NCBI RefSeq assembly: GCF_000227115.2
Contig: NC_016479.1
Coordinates: forward strand, 1,176,686 to 1,240,685
Direction: 5' to 3'
Origin: Naumovozyma dairenensis CBS 421
Lineage: Eukaryota; Ascomycota; Saccharomycetes; Saccharomycetales; Saccharomycetaceae
Length of the DNA stretch: 64,000 nt
The notes under the pieces were generated by a model that had not been told where the DNA came from, did no database searches, and saw nothing but the letters and a program-made list of their open reading frames with translations. Below, one piece after another: positions 29,701 through 38,900 of this stretch. Position 1 is the stretch's first letter, and every line of letters starts with the position of its first letter. Made by a program: the position numbers and the translations under genes.

Positions 29701-29892
29701 GAACAAAATAGTGTTAAGAATACTATATTTGTGTCAGGGATTATACATACAAAGAGCGATGGGAACTTTGGATGTTTAATGAAAGTGAAGTACCAAGACG
29801 ATGGGAAGATAAATTTGACCTGTAAGACTACCCTGGGCGGGCCATTGGCTGAGTATATAGTTCGGTGCACTAAATCTGCCATATCCAGATGA
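26734..29892 (+). CDS. APL3: AP-2 clathrin adaptor alpha subunit
   Basis: 1052 aa (Apl3 1025 aa). Large subunit of the AP-2 endocytic adaptor at the plasma membrane. The N-terminal adaptin trunk is alpha-helical: KGLQLFIADLRSCQ start, YQRKKYIAKLAYVYI, IGYMTLELLYEH, and repeated HEAT-like helices to about residue 660. A serine/proline-rich hinge (about residues 710-770, with PPPPPASR) follows. The C-terminal appendage has LSPNWREGFNRM, the RLRVELSYINETEWDI sandwich region and a final platform subdomain. Neighbour of MRPL16 in S. cerevisiae as well (YBL037W/YBL038W); here RFC5 from the sister track lies between. Confidence 0.94.
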   Translation: MERKKSIIGNPTRSTSSTTSTIKGLQLFIADLRSCQQTQEQEKRIQTELVKIKQHFNSSSTKNTSHSHGSHHDKLGGYQRKKYIAKLAYVYITSNTTKLNDILFGLDQTVQLLSSTAFSEKFIGYMTLELLYEHRQVVEKVNEKVTYYLLQDLSESDDNFVALALHFVGTVALLPFNQFATNDEIISAIFQILRSPTSSHYLKKKSALSFLTLLKANPVILTDDMQRKQLWIQRIVSLLDDTSNYRLCLAALPLVEYIAKNIDSTYCIRLVPQLTEILYNCVVVGTSSSSSVANQFPMEYKFANIPNPWLITKTVSLLSFLIISQNETTNKQLQSHSGPNTLLYASNLNPEVLSKLRQCVTVAIELGMRTCNDPMEKIVQNTVLFSLINFASKLDPTDDAIKSSVNALCSLLSSPDINTRYLTLDSLLKLCSLSGEVAINSVRYNKNLGLIFNILKHERDSSIVRKCIDLLYTFTDSENVKLIVEELLNFVLHSRNLNDPHMKSDIAVKIAVLTEKYAMDSNWFVIISLKILSLTNNNAPFNDDGIWQRLCQIVVNNSHLHKLTCDQLVDYLYKNECSESIIKTSAFLLGEYCGKVQDKISIANLFNLFTDKYSMVSNVTKAMILTTMIKLYNFAPEIGSWVIKFFQLELNSLDIELQTRSYEYLKIIQISKMSESNGNANNNNNLINVLFSPMPPFITKSNPLLKRLGGNLQPSSSPSSSSHKASAGSTTLVESTTPMTTPGVTQRPPPPPASRTNSMVPKSQEEYYVEQTSTLSPNWREGFNRMISHKQGILFTSPLIKIIYRITAVKTEERIDYSRLRVELSYINETEWDITGLSSEIFPFKVQDNPEYIIQNVALPTPTKISMGHGERSRQSFEIVIRKPFDVDNCGPLLMVHFKCGGNGFNHVKLKLGVGITHTLIGNQDTGSMRHVIELPEFIQRWKMLSTALGKDGEFIFDSVPFKKDATVDMEEARMTIRQILKRLGFDIVEQNSVKNTIFVSGIIHTKSDGNFGCLMKVKYQDDGKINLTCKTTLGGPLAEYIVRCTKSAISR

Positions 29893-30454
29893 TTGTAACT
29901 ATGACAATTCATGATTGCTGAATATACATATTCATACAAATTTATACATGTGCACATACATATACATATAATAGAGAATTTCAGCATTTGCGACGCTGGC
30001 GGCTACCCGTGTCCATCTTTAAGGATACTACCACTACTACTGTTAGGGGTGTGCGGCTGTTTTACTTTGAATTCGGCTTCCCCTAATTTGTGATCATCAT
30101 ATACGGCGTACACTTAGGTGGAAGAGGCTCCGTAATATAATATGATCAGATTAGCATTAATATTAGTATAGCATTGTATAGCATAGTATAATATAGGAAA
30201 TAAGGGAAGGGAAGGGAAGGGAAGGGAAGGGAAGGGAAGGGAAGAAAAGGAGAAATCCGTATATATAGTCTGGTCCGATGAAAGATGTGAGACACAATGT
30301 AAGCTGTAAGAGCCTGTTTTTGCCCCACTCATTGATCAATTCATACCTTTAAGATTTGGAAACTAACACACAAGACTAATCTTTTAAACATATTCAAGGA
30401 TTATCAGTTAACTCTTGGAAAAAGACAGCAAGAAAAGATATTATCAAAGTGAAA
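29893..30454. other. Intergenic region APL3-IST2
   Basis: APL3 3' end and IST2 promoter. Contains a CTACCCGTG Reb1-like site near 30003, AGGGGTGT (STRE-like) near 30047 and the (GGGAA)8 repeat listed separately. No gene seen. Confidence 0.5.
30204..30243. repeat. (GGGAA)8 pentanucleotide repeat
   Basis: Eight exact units, about 210 nt upstream of IST2; strand-asymmetric purine tract. Confidence 0.9.
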
Positions 30455-33400
30455 ATGACAGATACATTGGATCAACTTGATCCTAACTATGTCATAAGTT
30501 TCGATTATTCAGAGGATAATTTGACTCTTTTAGTTTCTAAATTGTCTCAGCTAGGAATCAAAGCTTTGTCAAGACCTGGTAACGATGAAAACACTGTTTA
30601 TTTGTATTTTCGTATTGATGAACACCCAAGTGAATATACTTCATTCTCAGGCGGAGTAGATAATATTACAAGCAATAATAATGGAAATAATGTACTTTCC
30701 GAAACAAGAACGCTAGCATTATTTGAAGCTGTAAGAAATAATGAGTTTGTCCATTCAATTATCCCTCTCTATGAATTAGATAAACAAAAACGTTTGAACC
30801 AATTCTTCCATGACCAAGTTTATAAGAAACCATTAGCATTACCAACAGATTCAGAATTGAAACAATTATCTGATTTGACAGGTAATCCCAAATTATCATT
30901 ATATTTTGCTTATATGGCAACATACACCAAAAAATTAAAATATTTAGCTATTGCTGGCTTGATGGTAAGAATCCTTTTTGGGAACTCATTTCATGAATTC
31001 TCTACACTATATTCTATCGGACTTAATATTTGGACACTGTATTTCACTACATCATGGATATATGATTTACAACCCAAATATAAATGGAAATTGACTCATG
31101 GTCAGTCAGATGAAAGTGATAATATCAACAGCTATGACAATCCAAATACAGTTAGAATTAAAAAATTATGTTTCATACCTATCGTCATAGCATTTGTTAT
31201 AGCTCTCATTTCTTTCCAACTACTCTGCTTTGTAATTGAAATTTTCATCACACAATTATATGATGGCCCATTAATTCGCATCTTAACTTTGTTACCAACT
31301 ATTTTAATATCAATATTTACACCAACATTACAAACGATATTTAATAAATTATTCGTAGAAAAATTTGTTGCTTGGGAAAATGGTCCCAACCCAAAGAAAT
31401 CAAAAGTGGAGAAAAATTTTATGTTAACATTCTTTATCAATTATTCCCCACTATTAATTACATTATTCCTTTATTTACCTTTCGGTTATAAATTCACTCC
31501 TGAATGGAAACAAAGAACAACCAGATATGTTCAGTCCATGAATGTCCCAGTGACAAAATCCAATTTCAAAGTCCATACAAATCGTTATAAAATTCAATTC
31601 TTTTATTTCACCGTAACAAATCAATTAATCTTATTTTTTACTCAGAACATCTTACCTTTAATTATGGAAAAAGTTTTGCCTAAATTTAAAGATGAAAACA
31701 AACCTACTTCGACAAAATTTAAGATTAAAAGACAATTCAAAAAATCATACCCAAAGGATTTCAAACTATGGGAAAGAACTAACTCATATATTACGGGGCC
31801 CTGGGATGAATTTAATGAGGATATTAATTATGAAAAACTTAATATTCAACTCGGTTTCGTTATAATGTTTTCAATAATATGGCCATTGTCCCCAATGATT
31901 TGTTATATTTTCAATCACATCATAATCAAAGCTGATCTTTGGAGAGCAATTGAAAAATGTAAACCGTCAGTACCTTCATTCTCTAGAATACAACAACAAA
32001 ACACTGTACCATTAAAGGTTAAGGACAACAATACTGTCAATGCAAATCCAACATTCGTATGGAACATCATATTAATGGTAATGGCAATCATTGGATCAAC
32101 CTTATCGTCATTATTAACATACATGTATAGAAATTGTCATCTACCAGACGTTGGATATACTTCTCCATTGGAAAAGGAAGATATCTGGTATAGATTTTTT
32201 CCCTTGTCTCATTCGTGGCCATCAATCCTTTTATTCGCTGTCATAATGGAACATATCGTACTATTATCATATTTCTTTTTGTCAAGAATAGTTTGTGGAT
32301 TGAACGAATGTAATAATACAGGATTCGTACCATTGGATAAGAATCTTGTCGTCAAGAGGAAAACTGACTTATCTAAAGTCATTTCTGCAACTAAGGAATT
32401 CATGGAACCCCTTACTCTTTTAAAAAGTAAGGAAAACGATAATGTTCAGCAATCCACTGAAAGAACTATAGGAAGAAGAAGAAGTACTATGAGTAGTATT
32501 GAATCAAAACCAGAAAATCTACAATTCTTAAAAGAAAATATATCTCATGAAGAAGTAACAACAAACACATCTAACCAGGATCGTAACTATACTAAAGAGA
32601 AACAGCCAACCAAAATAAATCAATATGAAAATGAAAATGTTAACCGTGACGAATATCCTAAAGTAATTAGCGTACCGGCTAATGAACGTCCACCTGATAT
32701 AATCGATCAAAGAAAGAGAAGACCCTCAGGAACAATACAGAGAAGAAAATCTTCTGTTTCTTATAAAGTTGCTGGTGCAACTATTCCCGATGTCATTCCC
32801 ACTTCTAGATCAAAACCAACATCAAAATCTAAAAAAATCATTGAAACTACTTCAGTTTCAAAGCTACAACCCACAACAGCTCGCCCACTGTCGAGTACTG
32901 ATCGGTCCTTAAGCATTAAAGCTGCATCAGCTGCTTTGAAAGATGATACTTTGACAGATATTGAACCATTACCACCAGGGAAACATACGAAACAAGTACA
33001 ACAAGAACAAGAACAACAGCAACAGAAACATCAACAAGATGAAGAAGAACAATATAGGCAAGAACAGCAACAACGACAAGAACATGAATATGAACAAGAA
33101 CAGCAGCAGCAACAACACCAGCAACACCAGCAAAGAAACCCGGAACAACAACAATTCAATGCACAAGAATTAGAAGAAAGGGAATTAGCAAGGCAACAGA
33201 TGGAATTAGCAGCACAAGCACATGAAGGTGAACATTTCAATGAGGACATGGGAGATGCCCCAAAGTTACAACTCAATGATGAGACTGTTGATACTACTCC
33301 TTCAGTTGAAAGAAGACATTCTATCGGTTCCCAGGTTTTGAAAACTGTAAAATCACCTATTAAACATATTCAAAAGACAGCTACTACTCATTCTTCTAGA

Positions 33401-33487
33401 AGGAAATCATCAAAAAGTGAAACTACCCCAGGGGGGAAAAAAAAGAAAATGCCTGGATTTTTAACAAAAATTCAGAACAAACTTTAA
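30455..33487 (+). CDS. IST2: TMEM16-family ER-plasma membrane tether Ist2
   Basis: 1010 aa from ATG 30455 (Ist2 946 aa). Ist2 sits in the cortical ER and tethers it to the plasma membrane. An N-terminal cytosolic domain opens TDTLDQLDPNYVISF. The anoctamin membrane region with about eight hydrophobic segments spans roughly residues 160-630 (for example FIPIVIAFVIALISFQLLCFV and LGFVIMFSIIWPLSPMICYIF). A long disordered linker includes a glutamine/glutamate-rich stretch (about residues 848-920). The C-terminus is polybasic and amphipathic (GGKKKKMPGFLTKIQNKL), the PI(4,5)P2-binding cortical signal. Linker length is known to vary in this family. The frame reaches 30449 upstream only through GTG. 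Matches YBR086C, next to RFC5 (YBR087W). Confidence 0.95.
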   Translation: MTDTLDQLDPNYVISFDYSEDNLTLLVSKLSQLGIKALSRPGNDENTVYLYFRIDEHPSEYTSFSGGVDNITSNNNGNNVLSETRTLALFEAVRNNEFVHSIIPLYELDKQKRLNQFFHDQVYKKPLALPTDSELKQLSDLTGNPKLSLYFAYMATYTKKLKYLAIAGLMVRILFGNSFHEFSTLYSIGLNIWTLYFTTSWIYDLQPKYKWKLTHGQSDESDNINSYDNPNTVRIKKLCFIPIVIAFVIALISFQLLCFVIEIFITQLYDGPLIRILTLLPTILISIFTPTLQTIFNKLFVEKFVAWENGPNPKKSKVEKNFMLTFFINYSPLLITLFLYLPFGYKFTPEWKQRTTRYVQSMNVPVTKSNFKVHTNRYKIQFFYFTVTNQLILFFTQNILPLIMEKVLPKFKDENKPTSTKFKIKRQFKKSYPKDFKLWERTNSYITGPWDEFNEDINYEKLNIQLGFVIMFSIIWPLSPMICYIFNHIIIKADLWRAIEKCKPSVPSFSRIQQQNTVPLKVKDNNTVNANPTFVWNIILMVMAIIGSTLSSLLTYMYRNCHLPDVGYTSPLEKEDIWYRFFPLSHSWPSILLFAVIMEHIVLLSYFFLSRIVCGLNECNNTGFVPLDKNLVVKRKTDLSKVISATKEFMEPLTLLKSKENDNVQQSTERTIGRRRSTMSSIESKPENLQFLKENISHEEVTTNTSNQDRNYTKEKQPTKINQYENENVNRDEYPKVISVPANERPPDIIDQRKRRPSGTIQRRKSSVSYKVAGATIPDVIPTSRSKPTSKSKKIIETTSVSKLQPTTARPLSSTDRSLSIKAASAALKDDTLTDIEPLPPGKHTKQVQQEQEQQQQKHQQDEEEQYRQEQQQRQEHEYEQEQQQQQHQQHQQRNPEQQQFNAQELEERELARQQMELAAQAHEGEHFNEDMGDAPKLQLNDETVDTTPSVERRHSIGSQVLKTVKSPIKHIQKTATTHSSRRKSSKSETTPGGKKKKMPGFLTKIQNKL

Positions 33488-33640
33488 TTAACTGATCCCC
33501 CTCCGTTCCCATACTGAATATTTTTATGAACACTGAACTTTTTTTTTAAAAAAATCATATGTCGTTTTCTATAATTATTTATTTAATTAATAATAACAAT
33601 TTACTAATATCCTTAATTTCCAAATCTACCAAGCGAGCAA

Positions 33641-35758
33641 TCATGTACTTACTAAGTCTACTCTTGCACGTTTCCACACATTATGAAGATACACAGACTC
33701 ATCATCATTCTCCATTTTAGTCAATTTATCATCTTCTAAGCTTGGTTTCGTTATCGTAATTTGTGCAAAGGTACCTTTCCCACCCTTCTGCTTTATAAAC
33801 CTACCTGGATTAATCATTATGACATTTTGAATAACTCTGGCAAATCTTGGCATTTCACTTGGAAAAATCATCACATCAGGAGTAACATTCCCAACAAATT
33901 CAGTCAATCCAAGGTATGGTACTTCTAAGTCTGCACCAGCTATATGTTTGAATATTTTCTTCTCTTTATCAATTTTAACATTCCTCGTGCCACCTGGGAA
34001 AATTGGATAATATCGACGTTGTTGTAAGATATGTTCTGATATCCTATCAAATCTATTCCTTGATGATGTCTCACCACCTTTAGTTACTTCTTTTAAATCT
34101 TTGAAAATATCAACATTAGAACAACCGAAGAAAGTTTCGTTTAATTGGAATGTGGATGGGTTGGTGAAACATTTGAAATTCTTCGGTAACTGTAATTGTT
34201 TCCTATCGAATGAATCCTGCGGATATGATGCATGTTGACTTAATGCATCTCTTGTACATGGTATTAGTATCACTTGAATTTGTGAATTGATTGTTTTCAA
34301 AATGGGGGTCATCACTTTGGTGAATAACTCATCTAAAGTCTTTGGTTGAATTTTCAAGTTGGGGAAAGTTGGTATGCTACCACTGGAAATAAGGGGATTG
34401 GTTAAATCAATAAATGGTCCAAACATTATTACCACATGAGGTTTCACTTGATTATTTATTTTATCAACGAAGTCAATTAGTGGAGTCATATCGATATTAG
34501 TCTCAGAAAAATATGGTCCGCTCGTTACAATAACTTTCATAGTTTCATTATTAAAATTTTCTTGAAATCCTTTGATTTCTTCTTCAGTGGATACAGGAGC
34601 ATCTGGGTATGGTAATGATAAGATTTCATCTACTAAGAAATTTTCATTATTGGCATTTTTCCCCCTCAGTCCTACTATTTGGCCGCAGAATAATGATAGT
34701 TCTTTGATGTTTGATAAATCCAACCTAACTCTTCTACCTATCCCCAAGATTCTCGATGTTTCTAACGCGATAGATTCAGTATTTAATCTACCTTCAAATG
34801 TTGGAGAATCAGGAACAATTCTACCGACAGTATAAATTTCAGATTGTGATTGAATCGTTGGATCGCTGAATTGATTTGGTGATAAGTTATAGTGTTCTTG
34901 AATGATTTTTGTGAAAATTTCAATTTGTTCATCTAACACATCGGATGCATCTATTAAATTCTGCCTCATTGTTCTAAATTTATACTTTTGCGGATCATAA
35001 AATGGTGCAATTTTGACTTTATTTTCCCTGTTCTTGTCACTATTACTTTCTAATCCTTTTAAAATATTTAAATTTAACCCTGTTGATACATCCATATTCT
35101 CCGGATTTAATGAATCTAGTATTTTCCCAAAAGTATCCTCTCCAGGTTCGATTTTTACATTTGACATATTATTAATAGCACTTGTATTAGCCGAGTCAAA
35201 TGTTATTTCAGATTTCACAGATACCGTAGATGTTTCATTATCAATTATATCAGATGCCGGTGGACGTTCTGATCCTTGTTCCTGCTCCATTTTAATATCT
35301 GAATTACTATCATTACCGTTATTGAATTCCAGCTTGGCACCATTAGGAGTATTCCCATTCAAATTAGTTTGATTAGCACTAGCTAATTTACGTTTCTTTA
35401 AAAGCGGAGTCCTTGGGCTGGAATTTAGTGGAATACCAAACATTGGACTAGCATTCAAAGGTCTGAGAGATCTAGGCTTCTTGAGTGATGATGATGGATT
35501 GTTACTTTTATTCTTAATAATTGGAGATGAGATTGATTTAGCATGTTTTTCTACTTGTTGCTGTAAAAATTGTTTAAATTGATCGAGATTTCTTAATGAA
35601 TATTCAGTATGGGTTTCATTCTTCCCTATAGAGAATTGTTCCCATTTGATGTATAGATCTTCCGCAGATATGGCATGGATCTTTGAGAGATTCTCCAAAA
35701 TTGTGAGGATCTCCGGTTTATCAACTTCGGGACCAAAATTGGAGACAAAAGAACTCAT
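33641..35758 (-). CDS. POL12: DNA polymerase alpha-primase B subunit
   Basis: 705 aa, equal to S. cerevisiae Pol12. Accessory subunit of pol alpha-primase needed for initiation and telomere maintenance. The N-terminal globular domain (about residues 1-80) is followed by a phosphosite-rich linker (SP/TP around residues 80-130) and acidic spacer. Then come an OB fold (YTVGRIVPDSPTFEGRLN) and an inactivated calcineurin-like phosphoesterase domain (MKVIVTSGPYFSETNIDMTPLIDFV, HVVIMFGPFIDLTNP, VILIPCTRDALSQHASYPQ, LLVFVGNVTPD-like end). MCB sites lie in its promoter. Matches YBL035C. Confidence 0.96.
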   Translation of the reverse strand: MSSFVSNFGPEVDKPEILTILENLSKIHAISAEDLYIKWEQFSIGKNETHTEYSLRNLDQFKQFLQQQVEKHAKSISSPIIKNKSNNPSSSLKKPRSLRPLNASPMFGIPLNSSPRTPLLKKRKLASANQTNLNGNTPNGAKLEFNNGNDSNSDIKMEQEQGSERPPASDIIDNETSTVSVKSEITFDSANTSAINNMSNVKIEPGEDTFGKILDSLNPENMDVSTGLNLNILKGLESNSDKNRENKVKIAPFYDPQKYKFRTMRQNLIDASDVLDEQIEIFTKIIQEHYNLSPNQFSDPTIQSQSEIYTVGRIVPDSPTFEGRLNTESIALETSRILGIGRRVRLDLSNIKELSLFCGQIVGLRGKNANNENFLVDEILSLPYPDAPVSTEEEIKGFQENFNNETMKVIVTSGPYFSETNIDMTPLIDFVDKINNQVKPHVVIMFGPFIDLTNPLISSGSIPTFPNLKIQPKTLDELFTKVMTPILKTINSQIQVILIPCTRDALSQHASYPQDSFDRKQLQLPKNFKCFTNPSTFQLNETFFGCSNVDIFKDLKEVTKGGETSSRNRFDRISEHILQQRRYYPIFPGGTRNVKIDKEKKIFKHIAGADLEVPYLGLTEFVGNVTPDVMIFPSEMPRFARVIQNVIMINPGRFIKQKGGKGTFAQITITKPSLEDDKLTKMENDDESVYLHNVWKRARVDLVST

Positions 35759-35944
35759 TTCCTGTTAAATGGGTGCAATGATTCGTTGATATACAGTAAT
35801 ACTGGTATAAATAAATAAACATATTGTAAATAATATCATAAATTCAAAATGAATTGAATGTTCCGAATATTATATGTTATTAACTATAAAAATGATATCT
35901 TATGTTGATGATTGACTTGAAGTAAAATATGATGAAAAAAATAG

Positions 35945-35977
35945 ACGCGTCGCGTTTTGGAGAAACAAACGCGAAAA
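35945..35977 (-). promoter_or_regulatory. MCB/SCB cluster upstream of POL12
   Basis: ACGCGT at 35945-35950 followed at once by CGCGTTTT, and ACGCGAAAA at 35969-35977, 187-220 nt before the POL12 ATG. These are MBF/SBF-type G1/S elements; POL12 is MCB-controlled in S. cerevisiae. Confidence 0.8.
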
Positions 35978-35984
35978 AAAATGA

Positions 35985-38900
35985 TCACAAATTATTTAAC
36001 AATTTTGCTAATTTTAATGTTTCTTCATTTAAACAATTGAACATTGAGAGATCATCATAATTTGTTATCGTTCTTGTCTCCCACAATCGATTTATAATCC
36101 GGATACTTTGAAATCTCCAACGTGTACGTGATGATGTAGTATAATCTACCATTGTTTGGATGATCTCTGTAATCTGATTCTTCTTCAAAATAGTTTCTAT
36201 AAAATGCTTGTTGCTTAAGATAGCATATAATGTTTCTAACAAGAATGTTTCTTTCGTGCCATTATTTGAGTCATCGATGTCTGTGACCAATGGATTTAAA
36301 ATTCTTGTCACTGATTTAGAAGAATTGAATAATTCTAACGTAACTAAAGTGTTTCTTAATTCTTGAATGAGTAAATAAATTTCATTACTATAATCCGACA
36401 TTTTACTAACCATCAATACGACATGATTCCATATTTCAGTCAACTCATAATTATCATTATCCATATCAAATTTCAAATGAATTAAGATATGGATCAATAT
36501 TAATGACTTTGAACTTAAATTCATGGGTATCGACGACGTCTCGTCTGTTGATTGTAAAAGCATACAACATAATTTCAAAAGTTCCTTATATCCATTATCT
36601 TTGTATAACCATTGCACCAATTCCTCATGGTTAGTATATATAAGCAATGGCTCAATCAAATAGTTCAAATGCTTCATTGTAAATGAACCACTTTTGATCC
36701 TATTTATCGCCTTTATCATATGCTTGAAATAATATTGGAAATCATCTACATCGTTGACTGGATTCATTAAGATGCATGCAATTTCATAATAAATTAAAGA
36801 ATTTGAATCAAATTTATTTACGAATGACAATGGCATTGATATATCTTTATTTGTGATTTCTTTTTTTTTCTCAGTTGGAGCCACAAGCGATGGTGTATGC
36901 GTTTTGGGCTTAAATACGTCATCTACGATTGATGATGAAGGCTCATAATTTTCTTTTTTCTCATTAAACAATGAAACTTCTTTTTTCAATTTTGATGACG
37001 TATTCTCAAATTGTGAATTTTTCTTCAAAGTTGGTTTAGGTATTTGGATATTTGAATCTTGTTCCGCTAATATGTCTTCAGCATTATCTATTCGGTTATT
37101 TTTCCCGTTTATGATTGTTGGTGGGTCAATGCTAAATTTCACATTATGCTCATGATCATCTTTAACTTTATCATCCGTTTCTTTTTGATTGAATATACCG
37201 CTTAACCCTGTGTCTCTTTTCGTCTCTATACTATTTCCGTAATGAACGTCTTGTTGTAATTGTTTATTTATATCTCTCGATTTAGATGGATTTTGATAAA
37301 CACTAATAACTTTCGTCATTTCAGAGATCCTATTATCATTATTTGGATTATTTTCCATAATAAATTCATTCGTTTGTTCATCAAGGGATGATGCATTGTG
37401 GATAACGACACTGCTTGTACTTGTAGTTCTTTGATTATTACTGTTGTGATCAGAATAATTCTCGGTTTTTTTGTTGCTATTTGTCTTGTTGAATGGGTTA
37501 ACCATGGTCATTTCCATGTACTTTTTAAGTTTAATTTCATCGTCGTCATCATCATCATCATCAAAACCGTCGTTTAGTATATCGTGATCTTCTTTCGCAA
37601 CTGCGACTTGTTCATTTTTAATCATTATTTCATTGATATTAAAGATATTTTTGTCTCTTGTTTTCAATTCGTTATAGATTTTCAATTTGATTGAAACCAA
37701 TTCGAAATCTTTCAAAATATTGGAGAAGATTGATTTATTGAATAAATAAATTTCAAATAATAAATTATTGTAAACCTTAGAATCGAATTCATTACCATAA
37801 GTCCTTAAAAGTTTCCGAGTTAATTTTTCTATTGGAATATGTTGTTGCCCTACTTGATGTTGTTTAATTCCTCTTGAAGACAATTCATGGAAAATATTTA
37901 TTAGTAAATTGAATGCAAAATTGAAGAATTTGGATCTATATTTCAAATAATATAATGACAACATTTCTTGGGATAGAATGGAACCATTTTTGGCATTATC
38001 TTCTTCATGATATGAAAGGTTTGTTAATCTATCGAATCTTTCCAGTATTGTATTGATTAAAGTTGCCATTGACGAATGAGATTCTAGTGATAATAATTTA
38101 TGGAGTAGATCATTTGACTCTAAATTATTGATTGAGTATAACTCAATTATATCTCCTAGCGGAATAATTTCTAATGATTTAGATAAAGTTAATAAATTTT
38201 TCAAATGAAAGGGATTTTTGACCATAATCTTTCGAAGTTCAAGTTGTATTTCTTTCATTTGATCATTATTCAACTCCAAAACGGAATTAGAGTTTAATAA
38301 ATAATTCTGTAATAATTGTAACGGTTCATCGGAAGAGTTCGAGGTTCTAAATCTGTCACATATTTGTTGCAATGTACCGCTGTCCTTATGAGAATCTTCA
38401 TTTTTCTTCGATTGTTGTTTATCATTTGTATTGTTATTCATATATTTCTTGAGTAATGTGTTGGAGTGATTGTTCGAAAGATCACCTGTTAAATCTAGAT
38501 GGTTTGAAGTATCTATTTTATAGTTATTATTTGTATTTGTTTCAGTATTAGACCCTTTGGGAGAAGTTACCATTGAGGAGGCACCAGAGGAAGATGCAGA
38601 AGATAATAATCGTTTCTTAGATGGTGGTAATTGATTCGAAGACGGTTCTTGTGTCGTCGTCGTCGCCGTCGTCGTCATCGTTACTACTGCACTGACCGTC
38701 CTTTTATTCGGACGATTGTGAGTACCCCCATTATTGATAGAACCATAATTGTGCTCAATTGAATTTCTGTCGTTATTATTCTTTGTATGATCCCTTAACA
38801 ATATTTCACTTGTTGATCTTATTTTCGAACTCCTCTGACTATTCATGGTTGATAAAGTAGATGCCATTGTTGGTTTGGCATAACTTGGGTAACTTTTGGG

